The notes under the pieces were generated by a model. The model searched no databases. It saw only the letters and a list, made by a program, of their open reading frames with translations, and was not told where the DNA came from. Below, piece by piece: positions 34,051 to 42,061 of a stretch of 64,000 nt of DNA (position 1 is the first letter of the stretch; each line of letters starts with the position of its first letter). The DNA is taken from the NCBI RefSeq assembly GCF_001570785.1, contig NZ_BCSI01000002.1:62001-126000 (forward strand), read 5' to 3'. The position numbers were made by a program, and so were the translations under genes. Source of the DNA: Dermabacter hominis NBRC 106157 (GTDB lineage: Bacteria > Actinomycetota > Actinomycetes > Actinomycetales > Dermabacteraceae).

Positions 34051-36298
34051 CGACGATTGGCCAGCGGTTCTTCTTCGCCTCGGCGTACAGACCCAGGTCG
34101 GGCGAGATCGCCGTGGGGTTCCCGAGCACACCGAGCCAGGCGGCGTCGGCATGCGAATCACCGTAACCGTAGGAGTGAGCGAGATCGAAGTTCCCGTTTT
34201 GCGCGTACTTCTTTAGCCAATTTGCGCGGGCCTCGCCGACCACCGGGGGAGTGGCGAGGTAGCCCGTGAGGACGCCGTTTTCTTCGTGCATGTGGGTTGC
34301 CACGACCTCGTCGAAGAGATCCGCGAGGGGCTCCACCAGGATGTCGAGGGCCCCCGTGATGAGGATCGTGCGGTGCCCGGCGGCGCGGTGTTCCTTGAGG
34401 CGTTCGAGTGCCTGGGCTTTAATCTGGCCGCGAACCTTCTCGCCGAGTTCACCCGCGAGAACCTCCTGGAGTTCTGCCGTGGTGAAACCGCGGTAGCGGC
34501 GCATGACGCTTCGAATGAACTCCGAGCGCGAGTGCTGCTCATTGCGCAGGTACTGGGGGAGCGCCCCCGCGAGCTTGACGACTTCCTTTGCGCCACCGGC
34601 GCTTGAACGGGTTTCCTTCACGATCGCGAGATACTGCTGCACGATGTTCTGCGCGATCACGGTGCCGTCGAGGTCAAACACGGCGAGAGTGTCGCTCGAG
34701 GCGGTCAGCTCACTCGGCTTGTGTTCGGCTCGAGCCTTGCGGGCTGCCTTTTGGCGTGAGTAGGCGTTCGTAAGCTCGGTGACAGCGGGCAGGTGGTGAT
34801 CGCGGAAGTACGAGGTCCAGTCGAGATCAGTGATGTCGAAGTCGTACTTCTCGAGGAAGTCCTTGGGCAGCGATGCGCGCAGCGCGCGCGTGTTTGCGTC
34901 GTCAAAGACCATTTCGGTCTTCGTGTACGCCTTGTAGAGACCCATGAACTTCTTGAGGGTGTCGAGGGCGGAGGAGTTCTTGTGGAGCTTGCCTGCCCAG
35001 GAGCGGGTAGTGCGAGTGCCGGGGAGGCGTCCGACGGCAACCTCGGCCGCCTTGACTGCCGTGTTTGTGGCCCAGAACTTCGCCTCTACCAAATCGACCG
35101 ACGGGAAGGTCCACATGGGAACCGCAATCGGCTCGCCCTTGTCGTCCGTCAGGGGATTTTCCACGAAGTAGTCGTGGACGATGCTCACCATCTCGTGGAG
35201 GGGGAGTGGGTTCGAGTTGCCCGAGGCGACCTGGTAGTACGCCTCATCGCCCGTGCGCTCAACGTTCTGAGTTGCCAGCGCAAGGATGACACCGACGATG
35301 TGGTCGACGGGGATGATGTCGAGGATCGAATCGGGCAGGCCCGGGAACTCCGAGAGCCGACCCTTGCCGTAGGCCATGATGAGCGGGTCGGCGACCTTGT
35401 ACCCGTCGATCCAGCCGGGGAAGGGGTGAGAGACAGCGGATTCGATGATGGCGGGACGTACGAAACTCAGGCGGTGGCCTGAATCGGCCCACATCTCTTC
35501 GCCAACGCGCTCGGCCATGGCCTTCGTGAACGTGTAAATGTCCGTCCAGCCAAGCGAGTTCGCGCGCTGGAGGCCGTAATCCTGCAGGCGAGCGCGCACC
35601 CACGCGCGGCGAGCGTCCTCCGCGACCGAGGCGATTGCCTTCGGGCCCATCTTTCCGCTCTTCAGCTCGGCGAGGCGCAGGTTCTTCTTGATCTGTTCGG
35701 GCGTGCGCGAGAGTGCATCGACTTCGCGTGCCGCCGCAAACGCGGCGTCGTATTCTTCGCGCCAGTTCACGTTGTGCGTGAGGCGGCCTTCACGGCACAG
35801 GCCCTTGGCGAGACCGCTCACGTACGAGGTGGACACGTGAATGACGTGGGGATCCTGGCCGCCTGGCAGCGTCTTCTTCGATTCGAGGAGAGCCTCATAC
35901 AGGTTCTTCGCTCCACCCACATTCGTGGCGAAGGCTTCGTTAATGGGCGGGTCGAAGCTCACCGAGCTCGCCGAGTGCACAACGACATCAAACGTGCGCT
36001 CAAGCGGGGGGAGATTCGTCAGGTCGCCCTCGATGACGTCGGTGCGTTCCTCGAAGGCTGTGCGCACGGCATCTTCGCCTACGCGATCACTCCACGAGGT
36101 GAACGACGGCTTGCGCAGCAAGGTGGCAAGCCGCTTCTTACCCGTGAGCGTCCCCTTGGGGCGCACGATAGCCGTCACGCGAACCTCGGGGAAATGCTCG
36201 AGGAAAGCCTGGAGAACAGCCTGGCCTAGAAAGCCTGTCGCCCCCGTGAGAAGAACTTCGCGATACTTGGTATTTGCGCTGGTAGAGGGTACAGACAT
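34040..36298 (-). CDS. fatty acyl-CoA reductase-like SDR fused to a HAD-IB phosphatase domain
   Basis: The 752-aa protein is a fusion. Residues 1-380 form an extended SDR of the male-sterility/fatty-acyl-reductase type: LLTGATGFLGQAVL (NADPH site), VVHSASSVSFDPP, and YTFTKAMAE with the catalytic Tyr and Lys. A FAR-like C-terminal helical region covers about 420-520. Residues 555-752 form a HAD-IB phosphatase domain: AVFDLDGTV (nucleophile Asp), LITGALDILVEPLA and YGYGDSHADAAWLG. The reductase half would turn acyl-CoA or acyl-ACP into fatty alcohol or aldehyde; the HAD half may dephosphorylate a lipid intermediate. The ATG follows GAGGA. It is divergent from the SDR-PlsC-AGPS operon, and the four genes together suggest ether-lipid synthesis. 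Confidence 0.85.
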   Translation of the reverse strand: MSVPSTSANTKYREVLLTGATGFLGQAVLQAFLEHFPEVRVTAIVRPKGTLTGKKRLATLLRKPSFTSWSDRVGEDAVRTAFEERTDVIEGDLTNLPPLERTFDVVVHSASSVSFDPPINEAFATNVGGAKNLYEALLESKKTLPGGQDPHVIHVSTSYVSGLAKGLCREGRLTHNVNWREEYDAAFAAAREVDALSRTPEQIKKNLRLAELKSGKMGPKAIASVAEDARRAWVRARLQDYGLQRANSLGWTDIYTFTKAMAERVGEEMWADSGHRLSFVRPAIIESAVSHPFPGWIDGYKVADPLIMAYGKGRLSEFPGLPDSILDIIPVDHIVGVILALATQNVERTGDEAYYQVASGNSNPLPLHEMVSIVHDYFVENPLTDDKGEPIAVPMWTFPSVDLVEAKFWATNTAVKAAEVAVGRLPGTRTTRSWAGKLHKNSSALDTLKKFMGLYKAYTKTEMVFDDANTRALRASLPKDFLEKYDFDITDLDWTSYFRDHHLPAVTELTNAYSRQKAARKARAEHKPSELTASSDTLAVFDLDGTVIAQNIVQQYLAIVKETRSSAGGAKEVVKLAGALPQYLRNEQHSRSEFIRSVMRRYRGFTTAELQEVLAGELGEKVRGQIKAQALERLKEHRAAGHRTILITGALDILVEPLADLFDEVVATHMHEENGVLTGYLATPPVVGEARANWLKKYAQNGNFDLAHSYGYGDSHADAAWLGVLGNPTAISPDLGLYAEAKKNRWPIVEWK

Positions 36299-36368
36299 GC
36301 GTTTAAATCCTCGCGATCGAGCATTGGTGAAAGTACTGGGGCGCCCGCGTGGGCATGCGTGCCTAGTG

Positions 36369-36374
36369 TATCGT
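36369..36374 (+). promoter_or_regulatory. leaderless -10 box of the SDR-plsC-agpS operon
   Basis: TATCGT lies 7 nt before the SDR ATG; AGGGG in the spacer could also serve as a weak ribosome site. Confidence 0.5.
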
Positions 36375-36381
36375 AGGGGCC

Positions 36382-37200
36382 ATGCATAGGGCCCTCATCA
36401 CCGGCGGCACCTCTGGTATTGGGGCCGCTTTCGCGCGCGAATTCGCCAAGCGGCGTGTCGACCTCGTGCTGGTCGCCCGCAACGCCGATCGTCTTTCGCG
36501 TTTCGCACAAGACCTCCGCACCCGCTACGACATCGATGTTGAAGAGATGGTGTGCGATCTCGAAGTTGTCGCAGATCGCGATCGCGTCGAAGAGCGTCTA
36601 GCCCAAGAAAGCAGCGAGCACCCGGCAGTCGACATCCTCGTGAACAACGCAGGTTTCAGCGTGCGTAGCGACATTCTCGGCGAGGACCTCTCGCTTCACG
36701 ACTCGGGTATCGACGTGATGATCAGGGCCGTCTTCCACCTCTCTAATGCAGCCGGCCGCGCCATGGCTCGCCGCGGCAAAGGGTGGGTCATCAACGTGAA
36801 CTCCGTTTCCGGTTATCTCCCGCAAAACAACTACTCTGCGATCAAGGCGTGGGGCAATACCTACACCGAAGCGCTCGCGGTTCGCCTCGCGGGCAGCGGT
36901 GTGCGAGTGACCTCGCTCCAGCCGGGCTGGGTTCGTACCGAGTTCCACGAGCGTGCGGGTATCTCCGGTTCTTCGATCCCCGACTTCCTGTGGCTCTCGC
37001 CGGAGCGCCTCGTGAGGGAATGCCTGCAGGATGTGGCGCGCGGAAAGCTCATCTCGGTCCCCTCAAAGCGCTTTAAGGTGCTCGCTTTCCTCGCGCGGAT
37101 CGCTCCCCGGAACATCATGCATTCAATCGCGGCGTGGTTCACCAAACGGCGCAACAGCGAGAAGCCGCTTTCTCAATCCGTCACGAAGGGAAGCAAGTGA
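36382..37200 (+). CDS. short-chain dehydrogenase/reductase, candidate acyl/alkyl-DHAP reductase
   Basis: The 272-aa classical SDR has TGGTSGIGAAFAREFA (cofactor loop; following basic residues favour NADPH), VNNAGFS, and the catalytic Ser-Tyr-Lys in NVNSVSGYLPQNNYSAIKAW. A basic tail (FTKRRNSEK) follows a hydrophobic segment. It is the first gene of an operon with PlsC and alkyl-DHAP synthase, joined by GTGA and ATGA overlaps. In that setting the missing step is reduction of the ketone of acyl- or alkyl-DHAP, done in animals by an SDR; the assignment of this substrate is inference from context. Confidence 0.85.
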   Translation: MHRALITGGTSGIGAAFAREFAKRRVDLVLVARNADRLSRFAQDLRTRYDIDVEEMVCDLEVVADRDRVEERLAQESSEHPAVDILVNNAGFSVRSDILGEDLSLHDSGIDVMIRAVFHLSNAAGRAMARRGKGWVINVNSVSGYLPQNNYSAIKAWGNTYTEALAVRLAGSGVRVTSLQPGWVRTEFHERAGISGSSIPDFLWLSPERLVRECLQDVARGKLISVPSKRFKVLAFLARIAPRNIMHSIAAWFTKRRNSEKPLSQSVTKGSK

Positions 37201-37907
37201 GCAGGTATCACGACCCCTCCCTTTACCGTTCGACCTGGCGCGCGTACCTTCGCGCGCTGCTCGTGCGAGTCGGATTCAAGGGCGTCGTGAAGAGCGCCGT
37301 GACGCAGAAGATCGTCGTCGATCCCGCAGTGAAAAAGGTGCGCGGTGCCTACCTGCTCGTCGCGAACCACTCGAGCCACCTCGATGCGCCTATGCTGGCG
37401 CAAGGCCTCCCCTTTACCCAGGGAAAATACCTCTCCACGGGCGTCGCGCGAGAGTACTTCTTTGACATTTGGTACCGCCGCATCTTCGTGCGAGCACTCT
37501 TCAATGCCTTCCCCATCGACCGCGACGGCTCCCGCAAGCACTCGGGCATCACGCGAACACTGCTCACCGCGGGCATTCCCGTGCTTGTTTTTCCCGAGGG
37601 GACACGGTCGAAGACGGGGAAGATGGCCGAGTTCAAACCCGGCGCTGCGTCACTCGCCATCAGCGAAAACGTGCCCGTCATTCCAGCTGCACTGATCGGT
37701 GCGCATGAAGCGATGCCCAAAGGCCGCAGCTGGCCAAAGCCGGGAAGGCCCCCGGTCGGGGTCGTCATTGGTGCGCCCCTTCGAGCTGAGGAAGGCGAAA
37801 GCGCACTCAGCTTCAACGCGAGGATTCAGGCGGCCGTCCGAACCCTTAGAGCCCACAATTACGAAGCCATCATGGGAACCCAACCACCCGAGGAGCAAGC
37901 GTCATGA
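37197..37907 (+). CDS. PlsC-type 1-acyl-glycerol-3-phosphate acyltransferase
   Basis: The 236-aa protein has the acyltransferase motifs in order: NHSSHLDAP (the H-x4-D catalytic pair near residue 58), FPIDRDGSR (motif II), FPEGTRSKTGKMAEFKPGAA (motif III, phosphate binding) and VPVIPAALIG (motif IV). It would acylate lysophosphatidate, or its 1-alkyl counterpart in an ether-lipid pathway; it might instead acylate DHAP. The GTG start overlaps the SDR stop (GTGA) after AAGGGAA; its own stop overlaps the AGPS ATG. Confidence 0.9.
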   Translation: MSRYHDPSLYRSTWRAYLRALLVRVGFKGVVKSAVTQKIVVDPAVKKVRGAYLLVANHSSHLDAPMLAQGLPFTQGKYLSTGVAREYFFDIWYRRIFVRALFNAFPIDRDGSRKHSGITRTLLTAGIPVLVFPEGTRSKTGKMAEFKPGAASLAISENVPVIPAALIGAHEAMPKGRSWPKPGRPPVGVVIGAPLRAEEGESALSFNARIQAAVRTLRAHNYEAIMGTQPPEEQAS

Positions 37908-39607
37908 ACAGCCCCATTTCGGCACGCGAGGTTAAGCGACACAAGTGGTGGGGGTGGGGTCTTGACGACATCACCTTCCGCTGGGACAACAAGCCCGCTT
38001 TCCCCGGCTTCGCAAAGTCGAAGATCGGCATGGACCTTGAGAAGCTCACGCCGGCACCGGAGCCGCAACTGAGCGACTACGACGTTCCCGCGAGCCGCCT
38101 CGGCGCCGAGGACCGCGCCGCTCTCGCCGGCATTGTTGGCAAAGACAACCTTCTCGATGACGACGAGTACCGCGTCGTTCACTCTTTCGGTCGCTCCGTG
38201 ATCGACCTGTTCCGCGCGCGCACCGGGGACTTTGCTCGCATCGTCGACGCCGTGATCTACCCGAAGAGCGACGATGAGGTCCAGCAGATCCTCGCCTACA
38301 TCGTCGACCACGACCTCGTGGCGATCCCCTACGGCGGCGGCTCCTCGATCTCCGGATCCGTCACCCCGAACGTTGACGAGCAGCGCGCCATCATCACGAT
38401 CAACCTCGGCCGTATGCGCGAGGTCATCTCGATCGACGATACCTCCGGCCTCGCCCGCGTTGAGGCCGGCGTGTACGGTCCCGATCTCGAAGAGCAGCTC
38501 AACGAGCTCGGTTGGACGATGGGGCACTTCCCCGACTCGTTCACCTATTCGACGCTCGGTGGCTGGGCCGCGACACGCTCGACCGGCATGCAGTCGGATC
38601 GCTACGGCGACATTGAGGACATCGTGCGGGGTCTCAGGGTCGTGCGCCCCGACGGCATTGTCGAGACCAAGCCGATCCCCGGCCGCGACTCCGGTTCGAG
38701 CATCCACGAAATGATTCTCGGTTCCGAAGGTCGCCTCGGCGTCATCACGGAATGCACCGTGCGCGTGCATCGCATGGCGGAAAACCGCGTCGTCATCGCG
38801 TACATGTTCCCCGATTGGGAATCCGGCATCCGCGGCATGCACGCCATTGCCCGTAGCGAAGTCCACCCCGTGTTCACGCGCCTGAGCGACGGCCCGGAGA
38901 CTGCCTTCAGCCTGTCGATGCTCAAAGAGCCCAAGGATAAAAAGGGAGAAATCACCCGCAAGGTCCAGGACACCCTTTTCGCCTATCTGCGCAAAAAGGG
39001 CTGGGACACCGAGAACGAGATGTGCATGAGCTACGTGTGCTTCGAAGGCTCGAAGGCCCAGATCAGCCGCGAGCAGGCCGCAGTGAAGAAGATCGTCAAG
39101 AAGGCCGGCGGCATTACCCTCGGTGCGGGCCCCGGGGCGATCTACGATCAGAAGAAGTTCGATACCCCCTACCTTCGTGACTTCCTTCTCGGCCTCAACG
39201 TGTTCGGCGACGTCTCCGATACTGGCACCACGTGGGCACGGATTAACGAGATGCACTCGAAGGTGTATGACACGTTCTACGCGAAGCTCGATGAGCTCGG
39301 GATTCCCGGCTTCTTCTTCTGCCACATGAGCCACAGCTATCACCAGGGTGCATGTCTGTACTTCACGTTCGCCGTTCCCTATGCGAACAACGAGGTCATG
39401 CTCGAGCAGTACACGGCGATCAAGCACGCGGTGCAAAGCGAGTTCCAGAAGCACGCCGGCACTCTTTCGCACCACCACGCGGTCGGAACTGAGCACCAGC
39501 CCTGGATTGAGGAAGAGGCCGGTCCTCTCGGCGTCAAGATGATGCGTGATCTCTACGAGACTCAGGATCCGGGCAAGAACCTCAACCCCGGCAAGATCGT
39601 TTCCTGA
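37904..39607 (+). CDS. agpS: alkyldihydroxyacetonephosphate synthase-like FAD enzyme
   Basis: The 567-aa flavoprotein matches peroxisomal AGPS along its length rather than generic glycolate or lactate oxidases. It has the FAD loop PYGGGSSISGSV (about residue 145), PDSFTYSTLGGWAATRSTGMQSDRYGDIED, GSEGRLGVITE, MSHSYHQGACLYFTFA and the active-site triple-His LSHHHAVGT followed by WIEEE. The enzyme swaps the acyl chain of acyl-DHAP for a fatty alcohol, making the ether bond. No membrane helix or peroxisome signal is present. The ATG overlaps the PlsC stop, and a terminator follows. AGPS-like proteins are annotated in other actinobacteria, often without proof of ether-lipid synthesis. Confidence 0.88.
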   Translation: MNSPISAREVKRHKWWGWGLDDITFRWDNKPAFPGFAKSKIGMDLEKLTPAPEPQLSDYDVPASRLGAEDRAALAGIVGKDNLLDDDEYRVVHSFGRSVIDLFRARTGDFARIVDAVIYPKSDDEVQQILAYIVDHDLVAIPYGGGSSISGSVTPNVDEQRAIITINLGRMREVISIDDTSGLARVEAGVYGPDLEEQLNELGWTMGHFPDSFTYSTLGGWAATRSTGMQSDRYGDIEDIVRGLRVVRPDGIVETKPIPGRDSGSSIHEMILGSEGRLGVITECTVRVHRMAENRVVIAYMFPDWESGIRGMHAIARSEVHPVFTRLSDGPETAFSLSMLKEPKDKKGEITRKVQDTLFAYLRKKGWDTENEMCMSYVCFEGSKAQISREQAAVKKIVKKAGGITLGAGPGAIYDQKKFDTPYLRDFLLGLNVFGDVSDTGTTWARINEMHSKVYDTFYAKLDELGIPGFFFCHMSHSYHQGACLYFTFAVPYANNEVMLEQYTAIKHAVQSEFQKHAGTLSHHHAVGTEHQPWIEEEAGPLGVKMMRDLYETQDPGKNLNPGKIVS

Positions 39608-39637
39608 CGCTTGCCTCGCGGCCATTGAGGTTGCACG

Positions 39638-39683
39638 AAAACGCCGCGCCTTCGCCCATACGGGGTGGGGTGCGGCGTTTCTT
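39638..39683 (+). terminator. terminator after agpS
   Basis: AAACGCCGC (39638-39646) pairs with GCGGCGTTT (39672-39680); a GCCC/GGGG inner pair shortens the loop and CTTTG follows. Confidence 0.75.
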
Positions 39684-39835
39684 TGTGGGGCGATGGGGGA
39701 GGGCAAGCGTCGGATCCCGGCCCGGCACCGCGGACCCGCCATGCACATATCGCCCGGCCCGCTGGCCACCCCTCCGGCCCGGCTCACCTCTTCCGTCCGG
39801 GCTTCTCGGCCCTTTTCCTGGTCTAGGAAACTAAA

Positions 39836-39883
39836 CCCAACGTTTGTGGCGGTATCCGGTCGCATTCCGCCACAAACGTTGGG
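39836..39883. repeat. 17-bp perfect inverted repeat of unknown role
   Basis: CCCAACGTTTGTGGCGG (39836-39852) and CCGCCACAAACGTTGGG (39867-39883) are exact reverse complements around a 14-bp centre. No T-run follows either arm, so it is not an ordinary terminator. It lies in the 340-bp gene-free stretch between agpS and tRNA-Arg, along with one terminator on each side and no open frame I can support. Confidence 0.85.
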
Positions 39884-39914
39884 CACAGATTCACGTATCG
39901 ACGATGGAGAGCGC

Positions 39915-39946
39915 AAAAGGCCCTCCACCGAAGTGGAGGGCCTTTT
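39915..39946. terminator. bidirectional terminator beside tRNA-Arg
   Basis: AAAAGGCCCTCCAC (39915-39928) pairs perfectly with GTGGAGGGCCTTTT (39933-39946) over a 4-nt loop; it ends the tRNA-Arg transcript on the minus strand. Confidence 0.92.
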
Positions 39947-39949
39947 TGC

Positions 39950-40025
39950 TGGCGCGCCCGGAGGGATTCGAACCCCCAACCTTCTGATCCGTAGTCAGAT
40001 GCTCTATCCGTTAAGCTACGGGCGC
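39950..40025 (-). tRNA. tRNA-Arg (anticodon ACG)
   Basis: A 7-bp acceptor stem (GCGCCCG with CGGGCGC), D arm with AGCTTAACGGATAGAGC, anticodon loop CTACGGA, T arm with GGTTCGAATCC, discriminator G and an encoded CCA (39950-39952). Confidence 0.96.
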
Positions 40026-40085
40026 TTTTTGCCTGTTCTCTCGAACTGACTTGTATTACTTTACTCCGGTACGGCCCGAAGTGCG

Positions 40086-40123
40086 AGCCGAGGGCCCGTG
40101 AGTCTAGTCACGAGCCCTCGGCT
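40086..40123 (-). terminator. long hairpin after the LppM-like gene
   Basis: AGCCGAGGGC (40086-40095) pairs with GCCCTCGGCT (40114-40123), with an inner CGTGA/TCACG stem. No T-run, so termination is uncertain. Confidence 0.5.
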
Positions 40124-40148
40124 GCGATGCGCTCAGGGCGCGGAGGGG

Positions 40149-41099
40149 TTACTGCTTACCGAAGGTCTGGCCGGGGTTGTCCTGCGGTCCCTGATTGCCA
40201 GGTTCGCCGAACGAGTTCCCCTGGAAGCCCTGCTGAGGCGGCTGGTGCCCCTGCTGTGGTGCTTCGTAGCTGCCCTGCTGGGGAGCCTGGTAGCTCGGCG
40301 GCTGGGGCGCGTTCGAGGTGCCCTGCGAGGGGTGCTGGCCGAAGCTCGGCTGGGCACCCGGCTGTGCCTGCTGCCCCTGCGGCTGCGCGCCTCCGTGGGT
40401 CGAGCTCTGGAAGGATCCCTGCTGCTGGAAGTGTGCGTCGCCGGCACCGGACTTCTTCTTGCGCTTCATGAACACGAGGGCGCCGATGACAACCGCCGCA
40501 AGGACAAGGAGAAGAACAACAACGACCACGATGATGACGATGAGCCAGGGGAAGCTGCTGCCCTCGGCCTTGATGTTGATGTCTGAGAAGTATTCTTTCG
40601 TGTCGGTGATGTGGACCTTGTTGCCGTCGATCTTGCCGACGCTCGATTCGGTGACCTTGCCGGGGAAAACGAAGGTGAAATCAACCTTGAAGCCGGCAGC
40701 CGCCGCCTGGTCGCCAAACGACCCTTTGGAGGCTTCCTTGTAGGTGTAGGTGTCCGATTCCTTGTCGTACTTCAAGGCATCGCCCATGGGGTTTTTTTCA
40801 TCCTTTTGGCCAGAGAAAGTGCACACGACCTCGTCGTCTTTCTCCTCTAGCTTGAGATCTGGCTTGGTCTCGCCAGTAAATTCCTCAAGAGCTTCATCGC
40901 CGCAGAACTGAGAGGGGGTCATGCCGATTTCCTCGAGCGAGGATTTCTTTATTGAGACGACACCCTCGAGGGTGATCTTTTCGGGGCTCTCGATGGTGAC
41001 CGTCGCGTCGAGCTTGCCGCAGCCCGCAACGACGAGCATGAACGGGATGAGCATTAACGCTGCGATCTTCTTCAAAGGGTTGGCCTGTGGTGCTGTCAC
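40149..41099 (-). CDS. LppM-like lipoprotein with C-terminal membrane anchor and Gln/Pro-rich tail
   Basis: The 316-aa protein has a lipobox VAGC at residues 24-27, a beta-rich domain of about 150 residues (LDATVTIESPEKITLEGVVSI ... VFPGKVTESSVGKIDGNKVHITDTK), one membrane helix (FPWLIVIIVVVVVLLLVLAAVVIG), KRKKK, and a cytoplasmic tail of about 85 residues rich in Gln, Pro, Gly with repeated PPQQGF/APQQG units. The layout matches LppM (Rv2171-type) proteins, which in mycobacteria influence phagocytosis. GTG start after AGAGG. It lies 9 bp after a paralogue. Confidence 0.82.
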   Translation of the reverse strand: MTAPQANPLKKIAALMLIPFMLVVAGCGKLDATVTIESPEKITLEGVVSIKKSSLEEIGMTPSQFCGDEALEEFTGETKPDLKLEEKDDEVVCTFSGQKDEKNPMGDALKYDKESDTYTYKEASKGSFGDQAAAAGFKVDFTFVFPGKVTESSVGKIDGNKVHITDTKEYFSDINIKAEGSSFPWLIVIIVVVVVLLLVLAAVVIGALVFMKRKKKSGAGDAHFQQQGSFQSSTHGGAQPQGQQAQPGAQPSFGQHPSQGTSNAPQPPSYQAPQQGSYEAPQQGHQPPQQGFQGNSFGEPGNQGPQDNPGQTFGKQ

Positions 41100-41108
41100 A
41101 AGGAACCT

Positions 41109-42002
41109 CTACTTTCGTGGAATCCGGAATGTGGTGGACAAATCTGTGGGTACTTCAGCGGCCTGCGGAACCGGGGCTTGGGGGTCGCTATCGATACTGG
41201 CCTGACCTTTGTAATGTCGAGAATCGGCGCCTTCGGGACTTCGATAGTTTGGCTCGCGTATCTCGGGCTGCTGGCCTGGCCTACTTTGTTGCGTAGATGA
41301 GCCGTTTTGAAACGTTTGGGCGTTTGCGGCAGGGCTCTTTTTCCTTTTGCGAGCGATGACAATGAGAGCCGTGATGGCGAGAGCCGCAAAGAAGAGGAGC
41401 GCAAGTGCCACCGCAATAATGATGACGACAATGAGCCAGGGGAACCCGGGGCCCTCGGACTTGATCTCGTAGTCCGAGAGGAAACTCTCGATACTGCTGA
41501 TCTGAACCTTGTTGCCGCTGATCCTGCCGACGTTCGATTCAGTAACCTTGCCTGGCATGACGATGGTGACGCTAGTCATGAAGGCGCCGAGAGAGAGCCG
41601 CTCGGCGATTTCAGGGGCAGGCATGATCCCCTTCAGTGTGTAGGTGTTCGAGTCCTTGTCGTAAGTGAGGATCTGCTTGAGCTGTTCGGGATCCTCTATC
41701 GTACTGGTGAATTCGCACTCGAAGATGTCGCCTGTTTCGGTCAGCTTGGTCTTGAGTGTGCCTTCGAAGGCTGGTCCACCAGCACCCGTCGTATCTTTCG
41801 AGGTACAAACATCCGCGGGTTTCATGCCGTATTTTTCAAGCACCGAACTGTACCCCCGAGCAACGCCTTCGAGGACAACTTTGTCGGCGCTTTCTACTGT
41901 CATGGTTGCTTTGAGGTCCCCGCAGCCGGCGATGAGGAGGAGAAAAGGAATCACTAAGAGCGCAGCGAACTTTCTCAGGGGGTTCGACTGAGTCGTCGTC
42001 AT
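41109..42002 (-). CDS. LppM-like lipoprotein, tandem paralogue
   Basis: The 297-aa protein parallels its downstream neighbour: SNPLRKFAALLVIPFLLLIAGCG signal with lipobox IAGC, a domain with LKATMTVESADKVVLEGVA and VMPGKVTESNVGRISGNKVQIS, a membrane helix starting FPWLIVVIIIAVALALLFFAAL, then RKRKK and a shorter polar tail without the Gln repeats. AAGGT precedes the ATG at 42000-42002. The two genes are 9 bp apart and arose by tandem duplication. The different tails suggest different inner partners for a shared outer domain. Confidence 0.82.
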   Translation of the reverse strand: MTTTQSNPLRKFAALLVIPFLLLIAGCGDLKATMTVESADKVVLEGVARGYSSVLEKYGMKPADVCTSKDTTGAGGPAFEGTLKTKLTETGDIFECEFTSTIEDPEQLKQILTYDKDSNTYTLKGIMPAPEIAERLSLGAFMTSVTIVMPGKVTESNVGRISGNKVQISSIESFLSDYEIKSEGPGFPWLIVVIIIAVALALLFFAALAITALIVIARKRKKSPAANAQTFQNGSSTQQSRPGQQPEIREPNYRSPEGADSRHYKGQASIDSDPQAPVPQAAEVPTDLSTTFRIPRK

Positions 42003-42061
42003 GGGGAGACCTTGCGTGTAAAGGGACGGGCGCGACTGTACTCTAACGCACAACCATGGTC

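Noticed and set aside
37859-39979. 706-codon open frame on the - strand
   Set aside because: It mirrors agpS, whose motifs are unmistakable, and has shadow-type composition.
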